DNA of 64,000 nucleotides from Ischnura elegans (taxonomy: Eukaryota > Arthropoda > Insecta > Odonata > Coenagrionidae), in NCBI RefSeq assembly GCF_921293095.1, contig NC_060252.1, positions 81,426,866-81,490,865 of the forward strand. The letters are read 5' to 3'. The notes below the pieces were generated by a model. The model ran no database searches. It was not told the origin of the DNA and saw only the letters and a program-made list of their open reading frames with translations. Both the position numbers and the translations under genes were made by a program. This document shows positions 13,858-26,817 of the stretch, piece after piece; within the stretch, counting starts at the first letter, position 1, and each line of letters starts with the position of its first letter.

Positions 13858-15806
13858 TAATAATCCCCTTAAATCACACGTTCAACGCGTATGAAGGAAT
13901 CCGCCAGTGATTACTACACACGTTTTCTCAATTGAGAGCTAATGACCGCGGATAGCCGTGACCGAGGAGGAACGTAGACACGAATAATGAACACAAAGCT
14001 TCACTTCCAATTAAATTCTCCGACGACTTTGAAAAGGCCATTGAATTTATCAAATCCACCAGTTTCATACACAGAGGGCTATACTCGGCTCCATGACCGG
14101 TCTTTTCAGAAAACTCTGACGCTTCAATTTCAATCATATATGCACAAACTTATTTTAGCAGAAAATTTATAACAGATATTAGAAAGCAGAAAGCTAGTGA
14201 CTGCCGCGTATTAGGCGCGCAAGTACAGTTCACGCTTCTTCGAAAATACTCCCTGTGAATAGAAACCGCGCAAGCACATGGACAGACTCTGCTCCGAAGA
14301 ATAATATTTATTTCACGCACGTGCATAGGCTTCTCTTTCCATGATGCTCCTCGTGTAAATAAATCTTAAAAGGGATGGTTTTGTAGTCCAATTAAGGCAA
14401 GGCAAATGTTCTTTCAACGTAAGCGGAATGAAGAAAATGCGTGCCTAAGTGTATGGAAAGTACGATACGAGAGTACGCCTACCTACTGAAGGAAAGTACG
14501 ATTTTTGATAAGCATCGAAAAAATTCTGATGGAAATAAAATTTTATGGCTGACAGAATGAAAAGTATACCAAAATTTGGCGCGAAAGCAGCCCCTAGTGA
14601 GTTCCTGCACAAGCTAAATGCAGATTGACACTAGTGTCTCAATCAACAGCACAGAGAACCGTTATTTACCATTAATTCTTTGAATTTTCGCGTAAAGATC
14701 CGCGAAACTTATGGATGAGTACATACTGATGGCCCACCTACAATAATACAGCATATATGTGCGCCACTTGACAGGAGGCTAAGTTCAAAAGGGACAAAAT
14801 GGTACAAGAAAATATCTAATCGAGCCCATTGCCGAAACAATTCCAAAAATCCCCCCTGATTGTGTTACCAGATGATTTTAAAATGTTTACTTACGTTTAG
14901 GACCGCCAAAATCTTCGCGGTATATTCACTATGCTCAGAACGAACTTCAATTGCGTCTACGTAACTGTTCGACACCACGGTAACTGGTTTAAAACGCTCG
15001 AGCCGACCGAGAAAAGGAAGTATTAGTTCAAGCCAGTCCTGCAGATGGCAGTAAGGAATGAAATACGTCAGCGCCTCCCCCGGTACATTTGTAACTAGGT
15101 AAGCAAGTTCTCATGATCAATATTCAATATGATAGATACGAATTTTATAACCTCCCATTCACGAAAATTCTTATAGAATACAAATGAGTGAAACTTAAAT
15201 GTAGTAATATCATATAATGACATGCACTGGTGAAATATGGCATTGATTCAACGAATCTTATTTCATGAAGCTTCACTTTCTTGTTTGAATGGTGAAATTC
15301 ATACTCTTACAAGCATTCAACAGGAGTATTAATCCTAATGATTATAATAAAATGTATTGGTTGAAAAAAATATACAATGAATACCTATACGATACGTGAG
15401 TTTCTTTCCGTCTCCCAAATTTTCATTTATATTTATGTCATCTCAATTACCCTCACAAACAGCTTAGAGGCCTTTTACATTGCGGGTTTTAATCAAACGA
15501 CAATGGACAGCCATGAACACCCATGCCCTGGATAGTATCAGCCTACTTAAGTTGGTCTCTAGCCTGCAACATTCATCTTAGTGGGCAAGGCCTTTCCACC
15601 ACTTCAACCACAGCCATCAGAAGTTTTAAATGTTACCTTACATAATATTTTATTATATATTGGCAATTATCATTATAAACTGCCATATTACACTGTACTT
15701 ATGTATTAGTTGATTGTACCAGCTATGATTAATGTTCATTTTGGATTTTGAGTTAAGCAATAGATACAAACAGAGCATGTCTGATATATCTTTAAGAATA
15801 CCAAAT
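13858..15806. other. No gene recognised
   Basis: AT-rich sequence without motifs that I could recognise. Confidence 0.45.
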
Positions 15807-15814
15807 AATATATG

Positions 15815-15973
15815 CAGTGGTGGACCCAGAGAGGGACTAGGGGGGCTAAACCCTCCCCCTATGGTATCCATGGATACACTAGATAAAATAACACTTTTTT
15901 GGATCCCCACGTTTGCTGGAGGTTATCCCCCAGGCTCCCCAATTTACCCCCCCCAATCTTGGATCCACCACTG
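15815..15973. mobile_element. hAT-type MITE copy B
   Basis: The 159-bp element has ends CAGTGGTGGACCCAGA and TTGGATCCACCACTG. The flanking 8-mers are AATATATG and AATATATA, a 7/8 match. C-rich and G-rich runs occur inside the termini, as in the other copies. Confidence 0.75.
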
Positions 15974-16416
15974 AATATATATAATGTAAAAACCTACCCA
16001 CTCACTTCAGTTCCTGCATTCGTTGGGCATCCATCCGAGGAGTTTATGTTACTTAGCATCCAATTAGTAATTATGGAAACAGTGCATTTGAGTACTATCA
16101 GAGTCCAGAATCCTTATAAGGATTTTATATAAGCATTCACACATGACCAGCACCAAGTTGAAAAATACATCCAATGCCAAGGGATACTAAGAAGTAAATT
16201 TAAGGAAGCAGTGAAGGACTTGAAGAATGGAAAGATGTCTGTAGAAGACAAAATCAGCAGGGTGGTAAGTAAAAGTATTTGGTGAAAGAGCTAAAGACAA
16301 GCTGTAAGGAATTATACCAGAATGCTACTAATCTGGGAAGCAACCAAAAGACTACAAGAAGAGCAAAATGTTGACAATAGCAAAGGGAGTGCGGGCTGAG
16401 AAATATGTATGTGGAG

Positions 16417-16730
16417 CAGGGGCGCGGCTAGGAATTGAGGATGGGGGGGTTTTCAGTGCAACTAATACCAGGGTGTGTGGGGGTATGGTATACCCACCAG
16501 GATAAGTAATAGGTGCGAGATTAATAAATTGCAGAATTTTAAGACGAATGGTTCAAAATGGTGAGTTTTACGGCTTTCTGGGGGATATTTTATTTCTCCT
16601 TACACTATTCTGTTAGTAATATCAATTCAATGAAGTAAAATGGATTAAACTTAAAAATTTCTCTGAGCTCTGGGAGGGGTTTTATCCCCCAAACGCCCCT
16701 GATGAACCCCCCCCCCTCGCTGCGCCACTG
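16417..16730. mobile_element. hAT-type MITE copy C, TSD ATGTGGAG
   Basis: The 314-bp element has ends CAGGGGCGCGGCTAGGA and CTCGCTGCGCCACTG. The perfect 8-bp duplication is ATGTGGAG (16409-16416 and 16731-16738). Its interior matches copy E in inverted orientation, so both belong to one subfamily. It interrupts the LINE remnant around it. Confidence 0.88.
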
Positions 16731-16797
16731 ATGTGGAGTGCCGAACCTCGAGTCTAGTAAGTACTTTATACTAGACTCAAGGTTCGGCACTCCACAT
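16731..16797. repeat. Perfect-type hairpin beside MITE copy C
   Basis: The left arm ATGTGGAGTGCCGAACCT plus CGAGTCTAGTA is mirrored by TACTAGACTC, AAGGTTCGGCACTCCACAT, with only a few central bases unpaired. The left arm starts with the 3' target duplication of copy C, so the octamer ATGTGGAG occurs three times here, once inverted. Confidence 0.9.
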
Positions 16798-16929
16798 ATT
16801 GACATGTGTCATATGCAAAGAAAATCCTCAATGGATAATTGAAAGAAGAATCAAAGGAATAATCATAGCAAGCTTCTCAGATAACCTGTTTGGATTTAGG
16901 AAGATAAAAGGAAATACTGTACCTGAAAA

Positions 16930-17206
16930 CAAGGGCGTACCCAGGATCAAAACGAGGGGGGGATCAAAACTAGGTGTGATCGTTCAAGTTGCAAAAAGGT
17001 TAAGGAAACTAAAATTTCAAGAAAATTATAAGCACTTTATTAGTTTTTTAAATTGTTTGTTCAAAAATAAAATTTTTTATACTAATATGTATCACTTTTC
17101 TTGGATTTAAAGAAAAATTTTTCAAAATTTTCTTTCTGAACTACATTTACTTTTGCTTCTAGGGAGGGGCAGCTGACCCCTCCTGCCCCCACCAGGTACA
17201 CCCATG
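16930..17206. mobile_element. hAT-type MITE copy D, TSD CCTGAAAA
   Basis: The 277-bp element has ends CAAGGGCGTACCCAGGAT and ACCAGGTACACCCATG. The perfect 8-bp duplication is CCTGAAAA (16922-16929 and 17207-17214). It has the same architecture as its neighbours but a different terminal subfamily (GTACCC). It is also inserted within the LINE remnant. Confidence 0.85.
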
Positions 17207-18555
17207 CCTGAAAATACTGACAGAAAAAATACCCCATATGGACAAGCTACTGTACATAGTCTTAGTGGATCTGAAGAGGGCATTTCATAATGTGGAGAGT
17301 TTAATTGATTGACTTAGTTAATAATGAGAATGCGCTAAGATGATAAGGTGAAAAGAGACCTCTTCGGTTAACTATAAGAAAAAGGCAGGACAACTTTGGC
17401 CACATAATAAGGCATGATGGTCGGTTAAAGACAATCGCCAAAGGACAGGTATGCACATTTTTGATAGTATCTAGATAAAGAGAACTGCAACAGGAATACG
17501 ATCAATTTTAGTTAGGGTGATAATTCGTTTGCTGTTTTCATTGATATTTTCAAAGAAAAATGTAAAAACGGACTTAATTTTTATCACAACTCACTCAATT
17601 TCATGCTAAAATATTCTACTATGTTTCTAAAGAAAGGTTGTAAAACAAATTTTTCCCAAAAAATTTTTAGTTTTCCTACTATTTGACATAGAATATCTAA
17701 AATATGGCGTTTAACAAACTTAAGCTACCTAGTCATTAGCAAGCCGTATCTCTATTCGTACTGGTTGCCAAAGAAACATTAAAAAATAATATTATTTGTT
17801 GTTTTATAAGCTACAATTTTGTAACATAGTTTTTATGATAAATGCATATATTTCAAGTTATTTGCAAAAAAAAAACAATAAAAAACGTTGATTTTTCAAT
17901 GAAAAACTAAATTTCAATCGCGAAAAACTCAAAAAATATTAACGTTGCAAAAAAATACTAGGAACATTTCCTGATTATAATTAGTTTTCCCATCGATTTC
18001 TATGGTCAAAATTTAATATAAAAAATTCCACCACTGAGATGGGGTCGAAACCACCTCAGGGTAAAAGCACCCATCGGCACGATATAGATTTTGATCCTTG
18101 GTCTATTCCCTATCTACTATCAAAATTTCAAGTAAATCCAACCAGTTTGAAAAAATTGCAAACCAAAGTGCTTCATTTCCATGGTTGTTACAGTTGAAAA
18201 AGAGAAGAAATACTTCACTACAATGTAACCTATCTCCAGCACTCTTCAATATAGTTTACGGAGAAAGCAAAGAAGGAAATCAGAGAACAAGGAATCACAG
18301 GAGTTTAGGTGAACAAAGAATAAATCAACATACGGTAGTTTGCAGATGATATCACCGTCATAGCATAGAAGCAAAAATGTACTGAATACAACATGAAAAT
18401 TAATATGAAGAAAACCAAGATACCGCTATGTGGGTGAAATCAGTGTCCAACATAAACCTCAATGAGAAAATTAGATCAAGAGCAAGAATTTACCTACCTT
18501 GGGAATAAAGTATGGAAGACTGTAGAGCTAATCAATAAATCCACACTCCAGTTAG

Positions 18556-20120
18556 AGACTAGAAACCTTGCACCACAGGCACTGGTTCACCCCAGACCCT
18601 TCCACACGGAGTTCCAAAAATCCACATTGAGATAGTCCCATTAACATTTATCAGTGCCATCAATTCACCCACCTATTGCCTCGCCAAATACTTAGCCGGA
18701 ATTCTCTCACCCTACATGGGAAGCACCATGTGCAGAATTCGACCAACTTCATCTGGACCCTTCGCACCATCCGACTTAAACCGGAGGACATAATGGTCAG
18801 TTTTCACGTAGTATCCTTGTTCACTCGTGTTCCCCAGGAAGACACACTTCAACTTCTTGAGAAATGCTGCCATACCACAACTATTAATCTCTTCCACCGC
18901 ATCCTAAAGTCAACCTACTTCTCCTAGAATGGAAAGTTTTACTAAAAGACGGAGGGCATTGCAATGGGGTCTCCTCTCTCACCGACAATAGCCAATCTCT
19001 TCATGGAGGACTTCGAGGAAAGAGCTAAAGCTGTCTACTGTGGCATTGAAGCCCAAATGCTTTAACTGCTATGTCGAAGATACCTTCATCGTGTGATCTC
19101 ATGGGGTGGAGGTATTCCAACTTTAAGTCATATGAACCAGCTATATCGGAGCATCAAGTTCACAATGGAAATGGAAAAGGATGGCACCCTACCCTTCTTG
19201 GAAATTCTCATCCATCGGAAGAAGGTTGGTTCATTAGGGCACAAAGTTTACAGGAAGCCCACTGATACGGACCTGTATTTGAGCGGCCAAAGTCACCACC
19301 ATTCACCCCAAAGGATAGTGGTTATGTCTAAGTTACTCCACCAAGCGCAGTCCATCACCGATGAAGAGAGCCTACCCGCTGAAATCTGCCATCTCAAGAC
19401 CACCTATCGACAAAATGGCTACTCAGAAAAAGAAATATCATTGGCCCTGAAAAGGGCCTTCAAGGATCGGAAAGGTACGCTAGCAGAGGAAAACAAGCCT
19501 ATTGCCAACGCCTGCCTCCCATACATCTCTACTATCTCTGGAAAAATTTCTAGTGTCCTAGAGAAACACAACATAAGAACAATTCATAAGCCACCCCAGA
19601 CGCTGAGGAACAAACTTGTCCGAATTAAGGGTGACTTCGGCCTTAAAACTTCGGGGGGTTTACCGAATTCCATGTGAATGCTGTGAAGCTTGTATCGGAG
19701 AGATGGGCCACACCATCAAGACGCGGATGACAGAACATAAGAGGAGCATCCAAGTTGGCCAACCACTGTACTTGTTGACGGCACCAAATTACTTGGCCGA
19801 TCCAAAGGCTACTGGGACCGGATAACGAAGGAGGCGATTGAAACCCGAATGGAGAGGAAAAATTTCAACCGTGACACACGCTATGCTTTCAGTGCCACCT
19901 GGAATTCAGCCCTCAGAAAACTCAAGGAGGAAATGCAAAAAAGCAGTGTGAGCCAATCAGAAGTAACTTGACGAATTTGGCACGTAACTAACCGATGTAT
20001 AGTAAGGCACCATCCTCAATTTGTCATGCCCTGAAGACGATGGCAGAGGCAGCCATCAAAACGTTGGCCTATATTCAACTCACAAAACGGAAAACCAGAG
20101 TAGAATTCATCAGCATCATA
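18556..20120 (+). pseudogene. Penelope-like element 1, decayed RT and GIY-YIG
   Basis: The retroelement has the Penelope domain order in several frames. RT motifs are INSPTYCLAKYLAGILSP (18661 on), EDIMVSFHVVSLFTRVP (18785 on), EGIAMGSPLSPTIANLFMED (18955 on) and CYVEDTF (19066 on). After these come FTMEMEKDGTLPFLEILIHRK, GHKVYRKPTDTD, and a GIY-YIG nuclease (GVYRIPCECCEACIG, about 19651). The ending SSYWDRITKEAIETR-type region matches as YWDRITKEAIETRMER. Both RT aspartate motifs are altered: SFDVVSLFT reads SFHVV, and YVDD reads YVED. In the nuclease the second tyrosine is cysteine. It is dead. A hammerhead-like motif follows at its 3' end. Confidence 0.9.
20031..20063 (+). ncRNA. Hammerhead-ribozyme-like motif, decayed
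   Basis: The motif is CTGAAGACG, a stem ATGGC/GCCAT closing AGAGGCA, then CAAAACG. The hammerhead core would be CUGAnGA, stem II, GAAAC; here the G of GAAAC reads A. It lies at the 3' end of a Penelope-like element, where hammerhead motifs are known from this class. Likely inactive. Confidence 0.45.
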
Positions 20121-22150
20121 TGCTAGGAAAGAAAAAGATTTTATATCCTGTGAGTTAATGAGAGTATACTATAATCACAATTTCATCGTGGATCTTTCAT
20201 TGAGCTAAGAAATTTATTAACACCTGAAAATTCGGTTGTGACTAAAAACAAATGAAATAGAATAGCCGTTGCAATGACACCAAGAAACAACACTTCCTGT
20301 GCCAAGTCAGTCAGAATATAAATTTCACCCAAAAACAACACGCACATATATATTGGACAAAATCATAGGAAGCAACAGTTTATTCCACATAATAAAAATT
20401 TACTTCATATGTTTATCAATTATTTTCTCAACAATGGAAAACATTTAATATAATACTCCACCTTATTAATACTCAACATTAAAAATTTGCCCAAGTTCAC
20501 GCCCACATGGTTAGGCCCTATATAACATAGAAATGTAAATTCTTTCAACAATTTTTTCCAGAAATCTTGAGTCACAAGATGATTCTGTAGATTGCACAAA
20601 TCAAGAATTAGCTGTTAGGAAAATAAGATTACAATGGCACTGGATTATTGCTTCAGCTTGGCTTCACTCATGACAAAGATTCATCTACTCTACCAACTTC
20701 CTTCTTGGGAAGACTGTCTATATTTCAGAGAAATAATTAGAGAAACCATAAATGGCAAGAAATCCACAGAATGGCAAGAATGGCACAGAATCCAATCCAT
20801 CAAATGAGGAGAAACACCATCAGCAATACCGCTCAGGAATAGATGAACCTTTGTTAACAAGAATTATACATTTTCTTCCCACTCAAAAAAAAATTAATTA
20901 AGTCACTTCTGTGTTCACATCATATGTCGCCATTAGCCAACTATGGAAATCTAATAATTTCATTCCAAGGACCCCCATTGTTGATAATGATTAGACCAGA
21001 ATAAACGCAAAAAATTCTCAAGTTAGGCAAATTCAACTGAAATCAATCAAGTTTTACATAAAAATGAGCTCACTCAATCAGATAGAAAATATGAAATAAA
21101 CCTCAATCAATAAAATGTTTTCTTCAGTCTCTGTTGCTCTACACTGATAATCTAGAGACCAGTTTTAAAAAAGACATACATGCACAAGTTTCGACATGCA
21201 CAAGATGATATGAAGATTCCAGTCATTTTAAACATGTCAACTAAGCAGGTGTAAAACACTTTATGATGATGAAGTTTATAGATATTCTTCATAAGTAATT
21301 CAAGCTTATTATTGAATAAACAATATGAATCATTGTAACTTCTATAACTCAAGCTTAAATGCAGCATAGGCTTTTAGTTCATTTGAAATTAACTGAAAAT
21401 CCATATTGATATACACCTTATTTTTTATGCTTATTCAATTGATTATAAAAGAAAACCTGAGAGTATAAGTATCTATCTCACCCAGTCCACAAGTATTATG
21501 AATGATATAAGCAAGATTAAATATGTATTATGATGACAAAAACCCTAGATCGCACAAAAGTGGCATATTCATACAAATTCCTTCAAAATTAATGATTACT
21601 GATAGACAGATGAACACTTAACAATACGCACCTATTATGAACACACCAGTACTTTCAGAGCCACATGTAATTTTTGCATTTGTTACTTTTGCAACCATAA
21701 CTACACTGAGTAATGCATAAAAATGGAACATTAGAACATCTATATAGATATCAAAAAGTTCATGCTGAAGCTGAAGTGAGTTTTGAGTACATATAAGTCA
21801 TAACTTCATGCAAACAAACAAAAATTCTTTGAACATTAAAAGCATGACTTGGTGGCAAGAAAAGGGTTCAAGTATGCAATGTAAGGGGCAACGTCAAGAC
21901 CACCAATTAAAAGAAAATCCTCTCCTCTGCAACCGAAATTCTTGCAAAAACAATATTTAACCCACAAGCAGGTGACTAGGTGCACTGAGTGAACCAGTGG
22001 ATACATTTTTCTTCGTAACCATTTTATCAGCAGAGGTTTCAAAAAGACGACTTTTTGAAACATCTCCCAACACGGCATGCAGAGCGAGCAGTGCAACAAT
22101 TAGCATAAGGAAATTTGAATCTTCCTAACTTGGATTTTTAACACTGTTTA
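20121..22150. other. No gene recognised
   Basis: AT-rich sequence downstream of Penelope-like element 1. No domain or clear repeat was found. Confidence 0.45.
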
Positions 22151-22158
22151 GTGATGAC

Positions 22159-22464
22159 CAGTGGCACAGCAAGGGGGGGGGGGGGTTTGGAGGATAAAAC
22201 ACCCCTAGAGCTCAGACAATTTTTTAAGTTCAACCTATTTTATTTAATTGGATTAATATTACAAGTAGAATAGTGTAAGGATTAATAAAATATCCCTCAA
22301 AAGGCCGTAAAACTCACCATTTTGAACCATGTATCTTAATTTTTTTCTGGCGGAGGACCCTCGCACCTCCCGCTTACCCCGGCGGGTATGCCGTACCCCC
22401 AGACACCCCAGTATTAGTTGCGCTTGAAACCCCCCCCCAGCCTTAATACCTAGCTGCGCCCCTG
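22159..22464. mobile_element. hAT-type MITE copy E
   Basis: The 306-bp element has ends CAGTGGCACAGCAAGG and TAGCTGCGCCCCTG. The flanks are GTGATGAC and GTGATCAC, a 7/8 match. It shares internal sequence with copy C in reverse orientation (the GTATTAGTTGCGCTTGAAA region). A run of 12 G lies just inside the left end. Confidence 0.8.
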
Positions 22465-23573
22465 GTGATCACATTTATGTTTTCCAAGTTTGAATTGAGT
22501 TTCACAGGCCCAGGTTGCTATTTACAAGGAAAGTATCGACTTTTTGAATTTTCATTCTTAATAGAACCTCGATTACGCCAATTATTCTTGAATGGTGTTG
22601 AACACTATTGTAACAAAGGTAAACCTAATAATGATATCAATTTCATATTGCTATTTTGTTTTAATATGTGTTACAGTGGTGAATAGAGCAAAAATAAAGA
22701 ACTGTTGCAGAATAAATTGATAGACTATTATGTATGCTGTTAATTTCAGGTAAAATTTTCAAATATTTAACCCCAATTTTTCCATTTATTATTTAAATTA
22801 TGTATATCAATAAATAAATGAAATAAATCGATTTCTAAACTACATATCATGCAAAAAGGTATAAATTTACAGAAATTAGTAATTAATAATTACATACAAT
22901 ACTTTACAGGTGCAGTGTAGCGTGACTGCTCATGTAATGCAAAGCACGAGAGTTAAAGCAGAATTTCTTTAGGGGCTCAGAATATACTTATTGGGTAAGA
23001 AGTGACTAAGTGACACTTTTCAAGGAATAAGTGAGTTAATAGTGATATTTCATTCCAAAGATATACAACAAATATTGATTACTGAGGCAATGGGGTGTTG
23101 CATGAGTGTTGTTTTCGTCTTTTTTGATGATTTGCGATGACATATGGTAAACAAAAATTAAGCTTTTATGAATTGCAGCCACTTATGATATGAATTACAC
23201 TCCATTGATGACACATGAAAATAATAAATAAATAATTTAAAATTTTAAGAATAAAATCTAACTACATATACTATGCTACCTTGATGAAAATGGAAGCGTA
23301 AACAAAACGTAAAAGTTCGAAACTACTTCCACCGAAAATAAAATTAAGTTTTCTACAGATCATAAGAGAATCTTCTAAGTACACTCAATCTGATGTTACA
23401 GGGATGGTTATGATATACTTTGCCTTCATATAACGGTATAAGGTAATGAATAGGAAATGAAAACAGGGAAGTGTTGACAAAATAGAATTACATAGTTATT
23501 GAGTGGCTAGCATGACACCTGGATGGAAATAGCATCTAGATGGAATACCGGAAAAATTGCATAATTTACGGAT

Positions 23574-24000
23574 TTACGCTTTGTTTCGATCGCTACATAC
23601 TTCGGGAACCGGCACATTTACGCTAAAGAACGAGGCAATGAATGGTTTTGATAATGGAGGGGAGAGGAAGCGGCTGTCATGACGGTTATTGTTGTTGAAG
23701 GGGTTGTCGCTTCCCTTTGCTTCGTTTTACGCTAAATGAAGAGGAAAAGAACGGTTTTGGAAACGGAGGGAAGATGAAGCAGTGGTTGTAGCTTCCTTCC
23801 GTATTGTTTACGCTAAATGACAAGGCAAGGAACTGTTTTGGAAACGGAGGGGAGAGGAAGCGGCAGTTGTCGCTTCCCTAAATTTTGTTTGTGGCAGAAA
23901 GGAGTAAGGAAGTGTATCCTAAGCGAGGATCTGGTTCCTGGAACGAATCTACGCTTTTTTTCGCTCGCTATACGCTCCGGGAACCGCCACATTTTCATCA
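23574..24000 (+). repeat. Three-unit imperfect tandem repeat with flanking direct repeats
   Basis: Units start at 23618, 23726 and 23807 with TTTACGCTAA, each running through GAAACGGAGGG, GAGGAAGCGGC and TCGCTTCCCT. Unit lengths are about 108, 81 and 82 bp. The array is bracketed by two related 48-bp segments (23574-23620 and 23950-23996) sharing CGGGAACCG and CACATTT. GC is higher than in the surroundings. No coding function is evident. Confidence 0.75.
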
Positions 24001-25890
24001 GGGTATTTTCAAATAGAATTTTAGCCACTGCACTCAGATACTTGAATTAAGAATGCGTAATAAATTTTACGAAGTATAGCATAACATTAACAGGAGCTGC
24101 ATAACATGTTCACTTTGTTTAAGTAAGTAAACAGGTACCTCTCACTCTCATGAATGGGTAAACTCATCACCACACCTTATATAACACGGTATTAATTTTA
24201 TTATTATACATACCCACTGATTAACAATGATATGAAAGATGGCAACAAGTTGTTAAGACAAGTTAAAGCTGTGGGGAAGCAACTTGATTATTCCAAAGCT
24301 GGTTTTGAAATGCAAAAAAAGAAAAAACAAGAATATTGTGAAGCCAGTAAGGGAATAGTCAAGATACCTCTCCATGCCATACCATCACAATTCCTGCCAT
24401 GAAATCCACAACACAGACAGGAAATATGCCTCATTGGGGTCATCAGCAGCAGAGATAGAGAAGAACGTAGAATGTATAGCAAGGTATACTATAATGCATA
24501 AAAATTACCTTGCCAAGGGCTGTGGTTAGTCACCTTATCACTGAAAAATGAGGATACAGAAAACATAACATATTCAGCGGACCTAACATAATAGGTTAAT
24601 TTTCAAGGTAACCACACAAAATATTACATACTCTCATGAAGCTTAGCTAAGCTAATTAGCATGAATCTCATCAAACATTATCTCTTAAGGAGCCAAATTT
24701 TACAGTATACAACAGCAAGAGGCTATAAACTTGGTAAATATCAACAAAAAGATGAGACATTACATGAGCAACCTCTCCTTCAACTTAACACAAACACAAT
24801 TCTTCTATAATCTTCCAGACCTATTACATGGGTGAATCGACAGAAAACCAGTAGCCACTTTTTTTCAAATTCAACCACAGTCTCACACACAAGTCTCTAA
24901 TAAATGCAGAAAATAAGTCTCAAGTAACATGCAGAAAAATCCGCAAAGTGGCCTTGGAAATGTCATCCATTACTTTCTAACAGGATAATCCATAATCTTA
25001 AAGGAAGTGCTTCCCTGACAATGCTTAAGCTACAGGTATATTCCTTTCTTTTTTGCTGTCTCTGATATTTCTAAATCAGAGAAAAGCACCAGTTGACTCA
25101 AAAGGAGTCACAAGGAAACCCCTTAAATTCAGATAAAGTACTTAAGCCACAGTGACGACAGGGTCCTCAGGCTCATGAAAATCATATTTGATTTAAATGG
25201 TACTGATGATAACCAGAATTTCAGCCAAAATTATCCATTGGAAAAGCATGTTCTTCCTATTACCAAATGCACAAGCATCAACTTCAATGGCAGCTTGTTA
25301 TGACAAATGCTCAGAATGCCATGAAAAAGCTCTCTATAAAACGAGTTTGTTATATCTGAAGGACAAAACCCCTAAATGCCCATCCTTAATTATGGCTTTT
25401 CTTCCAATCTGTGCTATTTCACGTTGGTAGAAGAGGTGTACGAGTAAAATTGCCCACAAATCTGTAATTTTGCAAATGAATCATGTAAAATTATAATTTG
25501 CAATAGTTTTCCAATTACAAAAAACTACCCATCCAAGGCTGCGTGATGCACATTATGTGGTAATGTGATCATGGATATGGGATCATTTGAGAGAGCTAAG
25601 ATGCATCAAATTGCTGAAGACACTATACTTTAGAAAACCATGTCAAACAGTCACATTGCAAAAATCGGCACTAGAAGCAGCACATGGTTACTTGAGCATG
25701 CGTCACAACTGCCTTCTTACCATCCATGACACTTGGAAACCACATAAATATGAGCTCTCACGAACGTAAATAATGTGCATGCTATCAGGCACCATGCAGC
25801 CATAATGGATGGTTCTAGGATACAAGTGCTTAAATCAGCAATTTCTTTCAGATGCAAGGTTGCCCCTCCCTCAATGTCATCAGTTTGTGC
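24001..25890. other. No gene recognised
   Basis: AT-rich sequence. Small open frames lack motifs. Confidence 0.45.
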
Positions 25891-25896
25891 AGCTTA

Positions 25897-26817
25897 CAAG
25901 GGGGACCCAAAAATAACCGGACACAATTTTTTAAAAATTCAAAATTTGATTTCTTGTCTAACAAACGTTAGTCACCTTCGAAGTACTCTCCATTTACACT
26001 CACATGTAGGTTAAAACGTTCTTTCCACTATGCGAAACACCTTTGGTACTCATTGATTCCAATGCCTTGCAGCGCAGCCTTCAATTTTTTTTCAACTCCG
26101 TACTATAACCAAAACATTTCCCTTTCATCACCAAGAGGAACTCAAAAGGTGTGAGATCTGGTGAGTAGGGTGGGTGAGGAGGCAGTATCATGCAATTTTT
26201 TACCAAAAACTCAAGTCCCAGCAATCAGCAATATGTGCCGCTTTTGATCAAGAGGCAACACACGTGGGATGAATTTCGCCACGATTCATCCCAATTGCTA
26301 ATCTTCAGCTAAAATTCGCTGTAATGAACTCCACGAATGACTAGATTGCTCAGCGAGTCCATCAATAGTACGCCTCTTATCCTCATACACAAGAGTAAGA
26401 GTTTTCTCCACAGTTTCATCAGTTTTGGACCTGTGAAGCCAGTCCGGGCGGTTCATGTCTTCGATCGACACGATGCCGCATTTGAATTGCGAATACCACT
26501 CATGCACTTGAGTTATTTTAAAGCGTGTTCTTTATAAGCCGTGGATAACATATTAACCATGCCCGACACAATTTTATCAAGTACAGAACAAAATTTCAAC
26601 ACTGCACATTGTTCTCTAATATCGGCCATTTCAAAAATCGAAGGGGTCCAAAATCTCTTTGAAATTGTCACAGTGGCTCGCTACAACCGTCTAAACCCAC
26701 GCCACTTTGAATACTGACTCAGAAATGATGAAATAAAATCCATCTAATGGGAGAATCCCAAAATATAAGAGCTACGCACACAGTGATATTGGTTCCGTTA
26801 TTTTTGGGTCCCCCTCG
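25897..26817 (-). pseudogene. Internally deleted mariner element
   Basis: The inverted ends are CAAGGGGGACCCAAAAATAA on the left and TTATTTTTGGGTCCCCCTCG on the right. A TA precedes the left end. The minus strand encodes mariner transposase remnants. An ATG at 26629 opens MADIREQCAVLKFC. Then, after a frame break, HEWYSQFKCGIVSIEDMNRP and the second helix-turn-helix region RTIDGLAEQSSHSWSSLQRI follow, and near 26180-26140 PPYSPDLTPFEF, the third catalytic-region motif. The stretch with the first two aspartates is missing. At 0.92 kb it is shorter than the usual 1.3 kb. Confidence 0.88.

Larger units (their letters stand above)
16150..18480 (+). pseudogene. Decayed LINE reverse transcriptase, interrupted by MITEs
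   Basis: Plus-strand fragments of a LINE polymerase occur in broken frames: KEAVKDLKNGKMSVEDKIS (about 16210-16260), WIIERRIKGIIIASFSDNLF followed by GFRKIKG (about 16830-16910), LLYIVLVDLKRAFHNVE (about 17245-17300), NLSPALFNIV (about 18226-18255) and a FADDI active-site remnant (about 18336-18350). A C-terminal-like GHIIRHDGRLKTIAKG piece at about 17400-17450 precedes the LSPALFN block, so the segment is rearranged or composed of two copies. MITE copies C and D and a 66-bp palindrome interrupt it. Confidence 0.7.

Noticed and set aside
21836-22099. Minus-strand 87-codon cysteine-rich open frame
   Set aside because: No domain pattern, no splice context and AT-rich codon use. Likely chance.
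26337-26537. Plus-strand open frame over the mariner
   Set aside because: It is the complement of the recognisable mariner transposase fragment on the minus strand.
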